Positions 41,994 through 51,976 of a DNA stretch of 64,000 nucleotides are shown here, piece by piece. The DNA comes from Rhodopseudomonas_A palustris_F (GTDB taxonomy: Bacteria; Pseudomonadota; Alphaproteobacteria; Rhizobiales; Xanthobacteraceae): positions 3,968,001 to 4,032,000 of the forward strand of contig NC_007925.1 in the NCBI RefSeq assembly GCF_000013745.1. The letters are read 5' to 3'. A program made the position numbers and the translations under genes. The notes beneath the pieces were generated by a model. The model did no database searches, was not told the origin of the DNA, and worked only from the letters and a program-made list of their open reading frames with translations. Numbering within the stretch: position 1 is the first letter of the stretch; the number at the start of each line of letters is the position of its first letter.

Positions 41994-43937
41994 TCAGTCG
42001 GTCGAGGACTCATCGCGGCGATACTGAGTCAGCCGCAGATAGAGCGTGGAGCGCGCGATGCCCAAGCGCTTGGCCGCTTGGGTCAGATTGCCGTTGCAGG
42101 CCGCTACCTGGGCCAGGATCGCCGCGCGCTCGGCCGATTGCAGGCTTTCGCTGGGGCGCGGCGGCTGTGTCGGCTTCATTGCAGCCGCCGCCTGCCCGCG
42201 AAGCCGCGTATCGCGTGGAAACTCCGCCGGCCAGTCTGCGAGGTCGAGCCGCTCGGATTCCGCGAGCGCGACCATGGCGTCGATGACATTGCGCAATTCG
42301 CGGACGTTGCCGGGCCAATCATGGGCTTGCAGACGGGCGAGTAGCTCCGGCGAAAAGCTTGGCGCGGGCTGCCGCAACCGCAAGGCGGCGGCCGCCGCGA
42401 AGCGCTGCGCCAAAGCGATGACGTCGTCGCCGCGCTCGCGCAGCGGCGGCACCAGAATGCGCGCCGCCGCGATGCGATAGTAGAGATCGCGTCGGAATCG
42501 GCCGGCCTCGATCTCGGCGGTGAGATCGCGGTTCGTCATCGAAATGATCCGGACGTTGACCCGGCGGCCGACATGATCGCCGACGCGATAGACGATGCCG
42601 TCTTCCAGCACCCGAAGCAGATAGGATTGCAGATCGAGCGGCATCTCGCCGATTTCATCAAGGCAAAGCACGCCGCCATCAGCACGCTCGATCTTGCCGG
42701 CCCGGCCGCCCTCGTCCGCCCCCGTGAAGGCGCCCTTGACGTATCCGAACAACTCGCTCGCGATCAGGTCGCGCGGCATGCCGCCACAATTCAGCGGCAC
42801 GAAGGGCCCGTCGGCCCCCGGCCCTGCCCCCTTGATGGCGCGAGCGAACAGCTCCTTGCCGACCCCAGTTTCGCCTTCGACCAGGATCGGCAAGGCGTTC
42901 ATCGCCAGCTTGCGGGCCCGGCTGCGCGCGTCCCGCATGGCGACGCTGTCGCCAATAATCTGGTCGAAATCCACATTGGATTCTTGGCTCGGTTTGCCGG
43001 CCGCCGGCGCCGGCGCCGCGCGGCGGCTGCGGTGCATGACGATCAAGCAACCAACGGCGGTGTCGGCATTGCTGACGATTTCAAGGCGGGCATTCGGAAA
43101 GCGCCGCCGGCAATTCTCCTGCCAGGCGTCCTGCGAAGCCCCCGCGATCATCTGGCGAATATCCTGCGCGAGCGTATTCGGGTTCGCCGCATCGAGTTTG
43201 TTCGTCGCCGGGTCGGTCGCATGCACCAGCACGCCGCGCCGGTCGATGACCAGGATCTCCTCGCTCAGCCAGATCGAGCGTTTCGACAAGAAGCGCTTGA
43301 GCAGTGCCTCGTGCTCCTGCCGGGCGGCGCTGCCCAAGGAAGCTTCGATTTCCTGGCCGATCGCCGCCGCCAGCGCGAAATCCTGGGCGCTGAACGTCCC
43401 CGCCGGACCGGAGATATCGACGACACCGAGCAGATCGCCGCCGATCGGATGTCGCACCGGCACCGCGGCGCAGGTCCAACGCTGAACGTCTTCGCAGAAA
43501 TGTTCCGATCCACGGATCAGCGTCGGGCGCCCATCGGCGAGCGCGGTGCCGATCGCATTGGTACCGATCGCATTCTCCTCCCAGCGACCGCCCGGCTCCA
43601 GGTGGTTGCTGCGTCCGGCATCGACCACCCGCGGATCCCCCCCGGTCTCGACGATAAAGCCGCTGGCGTCAGTCAAGATCATCATCGATCCAGCGTCGGC
43701 GAGAAGACGGGCGGATCGCTCCAGCGCTGGGCGGGCCGCGCCGAGCAGGTCCGAACTGGTGGTCCGGCGCCGGAACAATTCGGGCTCGCCGGCGAGTGGC
43801 GCCGCGGCGACGCCGGCGCCGACGCCAAAGCTCTTGGATCGCGCCCATGACGCCAGCACAGCCGCAGGAACGCCCGTGGACAGCCGGCCATGGGCGACAA
43901 ACTTCTCCCACGCGATGCGGATCGTGCGTTGTTCCAC
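41994..43937 (-). CDS. acxR: Sigma-54-dependent activator of acetone carboxylase genes
   Basis: The 647-residue AcoR-type regulator has an N-terminal GAF-like sensory region (about 60-200), a PAS-like linker, the AAA+ sigma-54 domain (Walker A GETGVGKE near 355; GAFTGA, the sigma-54 contact loop, near 400; Walker B-type DGGVLCLDEIGEMP) and a C-terminal Fis-type helix-turn-helix (NLTQAAKRLGIARSTLYLRL). I take the GTG at 43937, because GGAGGAAGGAG lies just upstream and an ATG at 43952 would fall inside that site. It lies 199 bases upstream of acxB on the same strand and probably activates it when acetone or a related ketone is present. Confidence 0.92.
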   Translation of the reverse strand: MEQRTIRIAWEKFVAHGRLSTGVPAAVLASWARSKSFGVGAGVAAAPLAGEPELFRRRTTSSDLLGAARPALERSARLLADAGSMMILTDASGFIVETGGDPRVVDAGRSNHLEPGGRWEENAIGTNAIGTALADGRPTLIRGSEHFCEDVQRWTCAAVPVRHPIGGDLLGVVDISGPAGTFSAQDFALAAAIGQEIEASLGSAARQEHEALLKRFLSKRSIWLSEEILVIDRRGVLVHATDPATNKLDAANPNTLAQDIRQMIAGASQDAWQENCRRRFPNARLEIVSNADTAVGCLIVMHRSRRAAPAPAAGKPSQESNVDFDQIIGDSVAMRDARSRARKLAMNALPILVEGETGVGKELFARAIKGAGPGADGPFVPLNCGGMPRDLIASELFGYVKGAFTGADEGGRAGKIERADGGVLCLDEIGEMPLDLQSYLLRVLEDGIVYRVGDHVGRRVNVRIISMTNRDLTAEIEAGRFRRDLYYRIAAARILVPPLRERGDDVIALAQRFAAAAALRLRQPAPSFSPELLARLQAHDWPGNVRELRNVIDAMVALAESERLDLADWPAEFPRDTRLRGQAAAAMKPTQPPRPSESLQSAERAAILAQVAACNGNLTQAAKRLGIARSTLYLRLTQYRRDESSTD

Positions 43938-44665
43938 GCTCCTTCCTCCCATCGGATCGCCGCGTCTTGCTCGCGCGGGGTTGGTTCTGGCGGAGCACGA
44001 TCGAGAGAGGTCAAGTCCCGGACGATGAACGTCTATAGATCAATTGGGCCCGACCAGATCCAAGCGCGGCACTCCACCCATGTTTCCTCGCAGCGGGCTT
44101 CTTGGGCCTCACTTGCCCTCACATTATGCCGTTCGAGACCATCTTGCGCAATCGCTCTCGCACTTTCATGATGATACGTCCCGCCGTCGCGCCGCCGGAT
44201 AGGGGGGCGTGGAAATCGGCGGGCATGAAATTACTGCGATCAGGATCGGGAGCGCCCCGCTCGTTCGGCGGCAGCCGCACGATGTCATCCATTGCGCCCA
44301 CGCCATGTGACTTTCGAAGCAGCGCCGGGTTCTCGCCTCCTCGCGATCTGGACCGCGATGCAGAACGATGCGGGCAGCCCTTGCTCGGCGGCGCGATAAA
44401 GACGGTTTCAGAGAGCTCCGTCTCCTGGACAATTGCCTGCAATCCGTTCGTTGGATAGGAGGCGGCGTCACGACGACTCGCAGGGTGGTTCCCTGCGAGA
44501 GCCGCCGTCGAAGACACATCGCCTGACCAATCCCTGGCCTAATTCGACTTCGAAGCTCGTGCTCACCCCAGCTTCGAGCTTGCGTCCACGGCTTCTTCCC
44601 TGATTAGCACGCCCGCCCCAGAGACGCCCCGGGGGCTGCCCCCGCGCGAGCGGCCGGCGTCGTGG
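43938..44665. other. Gene-poor stretch with a probable PhzF-family remnant
   Basis: Most of this stretch holds nothing I can name. On the minus strand about 44390-44455 reads GLQAIVQETELSETVFIAPP, close to the opening of PhzF-family isomerase proteins, but the frame loses similarity within 25 residues and the rest is absent. I treat it as a decayed fragment. Confidence 0.4.
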
Positions 44666-45193
44666 CTATGCGAGCGGTACGGCGCGGAATGGCAGAACAA
44701 GAATGTCCTGCTGCAACCGGCGTAAAATCTCCTCGGTGACACTGCCGAGCAGCAGCCTCGCCGCACCACGCCGGGCATGGGTGCCGATCACCACCAGATC
44801 GGGACGAATTTCGGAGGCAACCTCCACGATCGTCGTCGGCGCCAGGCCCTCTTTGACCAAGGTGGAGTAGTCGACCTCCTGCAATTCGAGCGGATCAAGG
44901 AATCTGATCAGATTGCGCGCGGCATCAATTCGGCTGTCCACTAGGTAGTCATCGACCTTTCCATGATCGACGCCGGCATAGTTCAACATGCCCGCCGCCG
45001 CGGCGTCGAACACATGCAACACCACCACGCGTGTTTGCTGAAAGATGCCGAGGCCTCGGGCGAGGTTCAACGCCTGCGCGGAGCAATCCGACAATTCGAC
45101 CGGAGCCAGACTGAGCGCATAGCGATGCACGGGCTCCAGGTTCGCCTGTGCGCGCAACGGCACCACCGTGATCGCGATCCTGCATGATCTCAA
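44666..45193 (-). CDS. Universal stress protein, probably missing its first half
   Basis: One complete UspA fold is seen from about residue 24: YALSLAPVELSDCSAQALNLARGLGIFQQTRVVVLHVFD..., ending IRPDLVVIGTHARRGAARLLLGSVTEEILRRLQQDILVLP with a Usp-type glycine loop. The first 20 residues (MRSCRIAITVVPLRAQ) are antisense to the HmuV relic on the other strand and do not belong to the family. A GTG at 45130 with GGAG upstream may be the working start (154 aa). Many homologues are tandem proteins, so the N-terminal domain was probably lost in the deletion that brought in the HmuV piece. Confidence 0.65.
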   Translation of the reverse strand: MRSCRIAITVVPLRAQANLEPVHRYALSLAPVELSDCSAQALNLARGLGIFQQTRVVVLHVFDAAAAGMLNYAGVDHGKVDDYLVDSRIDAARNLIRFLDPLELQEVDYSTLVKEGLAPTTIVEVASEIRPDLVVIGTHARRGAARLLLGSVTEEILRRLQQDILVLPFRAVPLA

Positions 45194-45398
45194 CCTCGCC
45201 GCCCGTTTCGCCAGCCGTATCGTCGTCTTGCATCAAGGCACCCTCGCCGCGGACGGCACGCCGGAGCAAGTGATCCGCGACGCGCTCATCACGCGCGTGT
45301 TCGACATTCAACTGAGCGTGCAGACTGCCGATGATAGGCTGCTTTTCCTGCTGCCGCAAATGGTGAGGCCGGACGGTCCACTCCCGCGCAACTCCTGA
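45147..45398 (+). pseudogene. HmuV-type ABC ATPase C-terminal relic
   Basis: The frame reads ARNGTTVIAILHDLNLAARFASRIVVLHQGTLAADGTPEQVIRDALITRVFDIQLSVQTADDRLLFLLPQ, the D-loop-to-C-terminus part of haemin/siderophore ABC ATPases (the H-loop His is in ILHDLN). Walker A, signature and Walker B are missing. It begins exactly where the UspA homology on the opposite strand ends, marking a deletion or rearrangement joint at about 45,130-45,150. Confidence 0.8.
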
Positions 45399-45657
45399 AC
45401 GACGCTCGGACGATTTGTCGGCACGATAATGCTCGACGACGTTGAGGATCACTGACCTCCCCGGCCTCGAAATTTCCAATCTGAAGACGCTATCGCCATG
45501 TTGAGTAGCAGCGGCTCCGCAACCAGGATCGCCGCCAAAGCTAGCGCAGAATCCGACCAACTGGAATCTCTTGCCGACCTTGCCGGTGCCGCTCCGTCTC
45601 GCCGCTCCCCGCCCGAAGCTGCGGTTGGCATCCCCGGGGCCATTGATGTTTAGGAGA

Positions 45658-46449
45658 TCACTGTATCAGTTGCTCAGCGCAAATATGAATATCGCCCAGC
45701 TTGGTGGTCTCGACCGTTGCGTTGACGCCGTAGACGTCGCGTAACATTTGCGCGCTGACGGTGACGGCGGGAGCGCCGGCCGAGTACAGCGCGCCGCCGC
45801 GCAGCACGACGATCTGGTCGGACCAGCGCGCCGCGGCCTGCAAGTCGTGCAGCACCGCGATCACGATGGTGCCGGCCGCCGCGGCCTCGCGTACGATCTG
45901 CATCACCTGCAGCTGATGCCGCAGATCCAGCGCGCTGGTCGGCTCGTCCAGCAACAACAGCTTCGGCGCCCGCACCAACGCCTGCGCGAGGCTGGCGAGC
46001 TGGCGCTGGCCACCGGACAATTGGTCGAACGGCTGCATCGCCAATTCGACGATGCCGAGCCGTTGCAGCGCCGCCAACGCCGCGTCGCGATATCCGGCGG
46101 GACTTGGATCGGCCGATTGCGCCGGCGACGCCCGCAACGCACTGATCACCGATTCCAGCACCGTCAGCGCGAGGCGCTGCGGCACGAATTGCGGCATGAA
46201 CGCCATCAGCCGCGAGCGCTCCACCGCGTCCATCGCCAACACGTCCTCGGCACCGAGACGCGCCGTGCCGCCGGCCGGCACCAGTCCCGCGAGCGCGCGC
46301 AGCAGCGTGGTCTTGCCGGCGCCGTTCGGGCCGACCAGCGCGGTGATCTGCCCCGCCGCGATCGGCGGCAGCGACAGCCCGGCGATGATCTGGCGTTTGC
46401 CATAGCCCACGCCGAGATTGGCGATCCGCAGATCGGGCGCAGCCGTCAT
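45658..46449 (-). CDS. Iron-siderophore/haem ABC importer ATPase (FecE/HmuV type)
   Basis: The 263-residue ATPase has Walker A GPNGAGKT, signature LSGGQRQLASLAQAL, Walker B LLLLDEPTSALD and H-loop VIAVLHDLQAAAR. It is standard in length for FecCD-type importers. It overlaps the permease gene by four bases (ATGA), downstream of it. It powers uptake of the ferric chelate delivered by the binding protein at 47554. The exact chelate is unknown. Confidence 0.93.
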   Translation of the reverse strand: MTAAPDLRIANLGVGYGKRQIIAGLSLPPIAAGQITALVGPNGAGKTTLLRALAGLVPAGGTARLGAEDVLAMDAVERSRLMAFMPQFVPQRLALTVLESVISALRASPAQSADPSPAGYRDAALAALQRLGIVELAMQPFDQLSGGQRQLASLAQALVRAPKLLLLDEPTSALDLRHQLQVMQIVREAAAAGTIVIAVLHDLQAAARWSDQIVVLRGGALYSAGAPAVTVSAQMLRDVYGVNATVETTKLGDIHICAEQLIQ

Positions 46450-47531
46450 AGCGCGCCTCGCCGGCTGAAGATCAGCGAGAAGAACACCGGGAGTCCGATC
46501 AGCGCGGTGACTATCCCGATCGGCACCAGCACGCCGGGGATGATGCTCTTGGACGCCACCGACGCTAGCGACATGATGATGGCGCCGGTTAGCGCGCTTG
46601 CCGGGAGGAAGAAGCGATGGTCCTCGCCGATCAGCATCCGTGCGATATGCGGCCCGGCCAGACCGACGAAACCGATGGTGCCGACGAACGCCATCGCGGT
46701 TGCGGTCATCAGGCTTATCCGCAGCAGCGACATGAAGCGCAGCCGGCCGACATTGATGCCAAGGCTGCGGGCGCGATCCTCGCCGAGCCGCAGCGCCATC
46801 ATCGGCCAGGCGGCGCGCTGCGAGAACGGCAGCGTCACCAGCAGAACAACCGCGAGCAGCCGCACCTTGTCCCAGGAGGCCCGCGACAGGCTGCCCATGA
46901 TCCAGAACACCAATTGCTGCAGCGCCTGCTGGCTAGCGAGGAATTGCGTCAGCGCCACCAGGGCATTGAAAGTGAAGAACAAAGCGATGCCGCACAGCAC
47001 CAGGATGTCGGTGCCGGGTCCGCGCATCCGCACCACCGATTGCAGCACGAGCACAGAGACGAAGGCGAAGGCAAAGGCATTGGCCGAGATGACCCAGTTC
47101 TGCGGCACCCCGGGAATCCCGATCCCCAGCACGATCGCCAATGCCGCGCCGAACGACGCCGCCGAGGACACGCCGAGCGTGAACGGGCTGGCCAAGGGAT
47201 TGCCGAGGATGGTCTGCATCTCGGCGCCGGCGGTGGCGAGCCCGAGCCCGACCAGCACCGCGAGCAGCGCCTGCGGCAGCCGCACTTCCCACAGGATCGC
47301 GGCGTGCGCGCCCGACAACGCCCCCGACTGCCACAGCCCGCGGATCACGTCGACCCATCCGAGGCTGGAGGGGCCGGTGCCGAGATCGATCGCGAAGGCG
47401 GCGACGCTGATCACCGCCAGCACCAGCAGCAAGCCGATCCGGCGGCGAATGACGCGCTGATAGGCCAGGGCCACCGCCTTGCTGGCCTCGCGGGGCGCCG
47501 GCGCAGCGCTGAGCGGCGAGGTCATCATCAC
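46446..47531 (-). CDS. FecCD-family ABC importer permease
   Basis: The 361-residue protein has about ten hydrophobic helices with FecCD motifs WEVRLPQALLAVLVGLGLATAGAEMQTILGNPLASPFTLGVSSAASFGAAL and the coupling region VGTIGFVGLAGPHIARMLIGEDHR. It has an extended basic N-terminus. It lies 22 bases after the binding-protein gene and overlaps the ATPase gene. Together these make a single-permease (homodimeric) ferric-chelate importer. Confidence 0.94.
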   Translation of the reverse strand: MMMTSPLSAAPAPREASKAVALAYQRVIRRRIGLLLVLAVISVAAFAIDLGTGPSSLGWVDVIRGLWQSGALSGAHAAILWEVRLPQALLAVLVGLGLATAGAEMQTILGNPLASPFTLGVSSAASFGAALAIVLGIGIPGVPQNWVISANAFAFAFVSVLVLQSVVRMRGPGTDILVLCGIALFFTFNALVALTQFLASQQALQQLVFWIMGSLSRASWDKVRLLAVVLLVTLPFSQRAAWPMMALRLGEDRARSLGINVGRLRFMSLLRISLMTATAMAFVGTIGFVGLAGPHIARMLIGEDHRFFLPASALTGAIIMSLASVASKSIIPGVLVPIGIVTALIGLPVFFSLIFSRRGAL

Positions 47532-47553
47532 CGGTGCAAATCCAGAGAATGCT

Positions 47554-48696
47554 TCACTTCAGATCGATCCAATAGGTTCCGCGCATCGGCACCGCCAGAA
47601 AGCGCGCATTGATCTCCGCCATCGTCGCATCGGGATCGATCTCCTGCATCAGCTCCGGATTGATCCATTTGGCGAGCGCCTCGGTGACCAGCAGATTGAG
47701 CGGCGTCGACAGCATGTTGTGAAACAGCCCGTGGACCCGGCGCTCACGCACCGCGCGCAGTTCGGCAAAGCCCGGCCGCGCCACCACCGCGGCCAGCCGT
47801 TCGCGGATCGTGGCGGCGTCAAAGCCCGGACCGATCACCAGCCCGCCAGAGGATTTCAGATGGGCGCCGCCGGTGCCGACATAGATCTGCGGATTTTGCG
47901 CGATCACATATTCCAGTCCCAATTGCGCGCTCGGCGCCGACGACACGCTGGCCGAGATGCTGTCGCCGCCGGCAAACGCAATGAACCGCCCAATATTGCC
48001 GGCTCCCGGCGCGTGGCAGCAATCGGAAATCCCGGCGTGGGTTTCCACTAGAATGCTCGGCCGCGGCGCGGCGCTGTGCGCCAATAGCGCGGCGATCCGA
48101 TCCATATGGGCCTGATAGAACGCGGCGTAGGATTCGGCCTGCGCGCCCCGGCCGGTGACGCGGCCGAGAATCCGCAGACTGCGCAGCGTGTTCTCGAACG
48201 GCGCGACGAAGAAATCGGTGAACACCACTGGGATGCCCGCCGCTTCCAACTGCCGCGCCACGTCGTTGGCGCGCCCGCCCGGCGCAAAGCTGACGCCGAG
48301 CACCGCGAGATCCGGCTGCATCGCGATCGCCTGCTCGACCGAAAACGTCCCGTCATTGCCGAGCCCGAGCACCGGCACCGCGTCGATCTGCGGGAATGTC
48401 TCGCGATACAACGCGTAGGTCTCCGGGTCATTCTTGCGAAAATCCCCGAGCCAGCCGGCCAGCACGCTGACCGGCGCTGCATGGATCAGCGACAGCGCGA
48501 TGATCTGGCGACCCTCGGCGAGCAGGATTTTTCGCGCGGGGCCAGCCAAGGTCACGCTGCGGCCGGTAACGTCGGTGACCTCGATCGGCTGATCGGCGCG
48601 GGCCGGCGCGATCAGCCCGCCGAGCGCCAAGGCGAAGGCCAGCAGCAGCGCCGCGATCGATCTTGCCGCCGCATCGCGCCCGCGAACACGCATCAT
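47554..48696 (-). CDS. Periplasmic ferric-siderophore binding protein
   Basis: The 380-residue class III binding protein has a signal peptide (AALLLAFALALGGLIAPARA), the N-lobe opening VTDVTGRSVTLAGPARKILLAEGRQIIALSLI, and helical backbone segments typical of FecB/FhuD-like proteins (AMQPDLAVLGVSFAPGG, DAATIRERLAAVVARPGFAELRAVRERRVHGLFHN). A CC pair in ISDCCHAPG is unusual for the family. Its ATG overlaps the esterase stop. It delivers a chelate to the FecCD permease. Confidence 0.9.
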   Translation of the reverse strand: MMRVRGRDAAARSIAALLLAFALALGGLIAPARADQPIEVTDVTGRSVTLAGPARKILLAEGRQIIALSLIHAAPVSVLAGWLGDFRKNDPETYALYRETFPQIDAVPVLGLGNDGTFSVEQAIAMQPDLAVLGVSFAPGGRANDVARQLEAAGIPVVFTDFFVAPFENTLRSLRILGRVTGRGAQAESYAAFYQAHMDRIAALLAHSAAPRPSILVETHAGISDCCHAPGAGNIGRFIAFAGGDSISASVSSAPSAQLGLEYVIAQNPQIYVGTGGAHLKSSGGLVIGPGFDAATIRERLAAVVARPGFAELRAVRERRVHGLFHNMLSTPLNLLVTEALAKWINPELMQEIDPDATMAEINARFLAVPMRGTYWIDLK

Positions 48697-49538
48697 GCCG
48701 CCCCCAATGCAAAGCGCAGCGCCCGGCTGATCGCCGCCGGCAGCACCGAGCCGTGGTCCTCGTCGGCGAATTCGGTGAACGACACCGCGAGCAGCGCCGG
48801 ATCGGCGGCGCCGAGCGCGCGCGCCAGTTCGGCGGCGTTCTCCACCATCCTGTTGCGCCGAACCCAGGCGTCGTGCGGCTCGCCACCCTGCCCCGTACCC
48901 ATCTGTTCAAGGCTGCCCACCGTCAGCAGCAAGCGCCGCGGCAGGGGCAGCGGCGCGCTCGCCAGCAAGGCGTCGCGCTGCGCGATCAGCCGCTCGCGGG
49001 CAAACCAGATCGACGGGCTGGCGGCGATGGAGCTGCGAAACAACGCGGGGCGGGAGAACAACGCGTGCAGCACCAGCAGCCCGCCGAAGGAATGGCCGAA
49101 CAGTGCGCTGCGGGCGCGATCGATCGAAAATTCATGCTCGATCTGCGGACACAGCTCGTGCTCAACGAAATCCAGAAAATCCTCGGCGCCGCCGGTCGCC
49201 GGCCAGGATTGCTCGTTGGGGCGCGGCGGCATCTCGCGCGGCGGCAATGACGGAGTGTAGTCAAAGGTCCGACGTTCGGCGTCGAGCCACGACGCCGTCG
49301 GATATCCGATCCCGACCACGGTCGCCGGATGCACGCCGGTGCGCTCCGGCCGCCGCGACTGCAGCGCCGCGGCCGCCGCGGCGATCGGAAAGCTGCCATT
49401 GCCGTCGAGCAGGTACAGCACCGGCAGCGGCCCTGCCGCAGACCCATGCTCGGGCTGCCAGACAAAGATCCGATACTCCCGCCCGGCGCGCGAGCGGATG
49501 TCGCGGACCGACGCTCCCGGAATCACCGCATCTGCCAT
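48693..49538 (-). CDS. Siderophore esterase-like alpha/beta hydrolase (IroE/Fes type)
   Basis: The 281-residue enzyme has the esterase-D-like layout: YRIFVWQPEHG...LPVLYLLDGNGSFPIAAA, the nucleophile elbow FGHSFGGLLVLHALFSRP, and a late catalytic His in FADEDHGSVLPAAI. It is related to IroE, Fes and BesA, which cut trilactone or ester siderophores after import to release iron. It lies between the TonB receptor and the binding-protein gene, supporting an ester-containing siderophore. No strong ribosome site is seen before ATG 49538. It lacks a signal peptide, so it acts in the cytosol. Confidence 0.85.
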   Translation of the reverse strand: MADAVIPGASVRDIRSRAGREYRIFVWQPEHGSAAGPLPVLYLLDGNGSFPIAAAAAALQSRRPERTGVHPATVVGIGYPTASWLDAERRTFDYTPSLPPREMPPRPNEQSWPATGGAEDFLDFVEHELCPQIEHEFSIDRARSALFGHSFGGLLVLHALFSRPALFRSSIAASPSIWFARERLIAQRDALLASAPLPLPRRLLLTVGSLEQMGTGQGGEPHDAWVRRNRMVENAAELARALGAADPALLAVSFTEFADEDHGSVLPAAISRALRFALGAA

Positions 49539-49606
49539 CGTGGGGGCCTTGGGGTGGTGATCCGATGCGGCCGCAATGCCCGGATGCTTCAGCACCGCCG
49601 ACGGCG

Positions 49607-51976
49607 CTACCATTGGTACTTGACCGTGCCGAGCGTGGTGCGGCCGTTGCCATAGAAGCATTGCGTCGCCGAGGCGCAGGCCGACACATAGGTCTTGTCG
49701 AACACGTTGCTCATGTTGACGGCGAGCTTCCAGCCCTTCAGCTGCACCGACAGCCCGGCAAGATCGTAGTGCAGCTGCAGATCGGCCAATGTGTAGGCCG
49801 GCACCACCATCGCCGCCGAGTTGATGTTGTCGCCGAATGACGAACCGACATAGCGGACGCCGCCGCCGCCGCCGAAGCCGGCCAGCGGGCCGCTCTGCAG
49901 CGTATAATCCAGCCACAGCGAGGCCGTATTCGCCGGCGCGCCGACCGGGGTCTTGCCCTGCACCGCGATGCCGCCGACCACCTGGGTGCTCTTGGAGATC
50001 TCGATGTCGGTGTGCGAATAGGCTGCGACCAGGTCGAGGCCGGGCGATAGCGTCGCCTTGCCGCTGAGTTCGACGCCCTTGGAGCGGACTTGGCCCTGCT
50101 GGATCTGGCAACTGGTTCCAGACGCCGTGCACAGCGGATTGGCGGAGACCAGATGCGCGGTGTCCAGCGTCAGCACGTTGTTCTGGGTGATGTCGAAATA
50201 CGACAGCATGAAGAAGCCGTTGAGGCCGACCGGCTGATATTTCACGCCGACTTCGTATTGCTCGCCGGTGGTCGGCACGAATGCGGCGCCGGTGTAATCG
50301 GTGCCGATGGTCGGCTCGAATGAGGTCGAATAGCTGGCATAGGGCGCAAAGCCGTTGTCGAACAGATAGGTCGCGCCAGCGCGCCAGGTCGCCGCGGAAT
50401 CGTCCGGCCGGGCGCTGCTGGTGATTTTGCCGTTCGCCAGCGTTCGCGTTTCCGAGCTGGCGTCGGCCCAGTCGTTGCGGACGCCGAGCACCACGGCAAG
50501 CTTGCCGAGCCGAACCTGGTCCTGGGCATAGACGCCGAGCTGGTTGCGCTCCTGATCGGTTCGGCTGGTCAGCGCCGGCCCGGCCAGTGTGCCGTAGTTG
50601 GGATTGAGATAGTTGATGTTGGTCGCGGTACCGCTGCCGAACTGCGCATTGGCGCTCGAGGTCTGATAGTCGAGCCCGGCGAGCACGGTGTGGTGCAGCC
50701 AGCCAGTGTCGAATTTCGCCTCGACCTGATTGTCGAGCGAGGCGGCTTTCAATTGCTCGATGTAATGCGTGGTGGTGCGGGCCAGGCAGAGATTGGCCTT
50801 GCTGCCGGCGCCGCAGCTCGAACCGGTGCCGAATCCGGTCACCGACAGCGCCTTGAAGTCGCTGGAGACCTCCATGTATCGCAGATTCTGTCGAACGCTC
50901 CACATCTCGTCGAAATGATGCTCGAACTCGTAACCGACCGAAGTCTGGGTGCGGTCGTATTCATTATAAGCGGGATGGCCGGAGAAGAAGTTCTTCGGGA
51001 TCTGCCCGTTGGGATTGCTCTGCAGCGTGCCGAGCGCCGGCAACCAGTTCGGCTGATAGGCGGAAGGATCGTGGTCGTAACTGCCACGGATCGTCCAGGT
51101 GGTGTCGACCGACGGCCTCCAAGTGATGGTCGGCGCGATCAGCTGGCGTTCGGTGGTGGTGTCGTTGACCTCGGTGTCGGCCTTGCGGCCGAGCCCGATC
51201 AGCCGATACAGCAAATCGCCATCCTTGGTGAGCGGACCGGAGACGTCGAAGCCGCCTTCGTAGCGGTTGTGATCGCCAAACCTTGCCATCACCTCGCCCT
51301 GCGGCGTGGCGGTGGGGTTCTTGCTGATCAGATTGACCATGCCGCCGAGATTGTTCTGACCGTAAAGCACCGAAGCCGGTCCGCGCAGAATCTCGACCCG
51401 CTCCAGCAGATAAGGATCGACCGAGGGCATCGCGTAGGAGACGCCGCGCGGCAGTCGCAGTCCATCCCAGAAATGCAGGTAGTTGGCGTTGGCGCCGAAC
51501 CCGCCGAAGCCGCGGATGAACACGTTGTCGAACCGATCGCCGACCCGGCTTTCCGACACCACGCCGGGCTCATAGCGCAGCGCCTCGGCGACGCTGCGGG
51601 CGCCCTGCGCGGCGATCTGATCCTTGGTCACCACCGAAATCGATTGCGGCGTCTCCAGGATCGCGGCGTCGGTCTTCGACCCGGTGCTGCTGCGCTGCGC
51701 GACGATGCCGCGAACCGGGCCGCGCGCGGTTTCCCTCGGCGTCGCGTCGGCGACTGGCGCCGGCTCCACAGGCGCCTGGCGAACCGCTGGCGCGCGCGCC
51801 ACGCGTTTCGCCGCAGCGCGCGGCTTTACGTTGCGTCCCTCGATCACCACCGCCGGGAGATCGGAGCCGCCCGGCGGCTGCTGTGCCGCTGCGATCGATG
51901 TCGGATCGATCAGTTCGACCGCCACGAACAGCGCCGACAGAAGGGGCAGCCGGCCCCGGTGAAAGGATGTCATCAT
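49607..51976 (-). CDS. TonB-dependent siderophore receptor (FhuA/FpvA type)
   Basis: The 789-residue protein has a signal region (GRLPLLSALFVAVELIDPTSIAAA), a proline/alanine-rich linker, then the plug domain LETPQSISVVTKDQIAAQGARSVAEALRYEPGVV...VEILRGPASVLYGQNNLGGMVNLISKNP. The 22-strand barrel ends GTVKYQW, with the usual C-terminal aromatic. It imports a ferric siderophore across the outer membrane. I choose ATG 51976 (or 51973). It follows the AraC gene by 171 bases, so it has room for its own regulated promoter. Confidence 0.95.
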   Translation of the reverse strand: MMTSFHRGRLPLLSALFVAVELIDPTSIAAAQQPPGGSDLPAVVIEGRNVKPRAAAKRVARAPAVRQAPVEPAPVADATPRETARGPVRGIVAQRSSTGSKTDAAILETPQSISVVTKDQIAAQGARSVAEALRYEPGVVSESRVGDRFDNVFIRGFGGFGANANYLHFWDGLRLPRGVSYAMPSVDPYLLERVEILRGPASVLYGQNNLGGMVNLISKNPTATPQGEVMARFGDHNRYEGGFDVSGPLTKDGDLLYRLIGLGRKADTEVNDTTTERQLIAPTITWRPSVDTTWTIRGSYDHDPSAYQPNWLPALGTLQSNPNGQIPKNFFSGHPAYNEYDRTQTSVGYEFEHHFDEMWSVRQNLRYMEVSSDFKALSVTGFGTGSSCGAGSKANLCLARTTTHYIEQLKAASLDNQVEAKFDTGWLHHTVLAGLDYQTSSANAQFGSGTATNINYLNPNYGTLAGPALTSRTDQERNQLGVYAQDQVRLGKLAVVLGVRNDWADASSETRTLANGKITSSARPDDSAATWRAGATYLFDNGFAPYASYSTSFEPTIGTDYTGAAFVPTTGEQYEVGVKYQPVGLNGFFMLSYFDITQNNVLTLDTAHLVSANPLCTASGTSCQIQQGQVRSKGVELSGKATLSPGLDLVAAYSHTDIEISKSTQVVGGIAVQGKTPVGAPANTASLWLDYTLQSGPLAGFGGGGGVRYVGSSFGDNINSAAMVVPAYTLADLQLHYDLAGLSVQLKGWKLAVNMSNVFDKTYVSACASATQCFYGNGRTTLGTVKYQW

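Noticed and set aside
49539..50903. A possible long upstream extension of the esterase gene
   Set aside because: The extra part is an out-of-frame reading of the TonB receptor gene; esterase homology starts only at about 49538.
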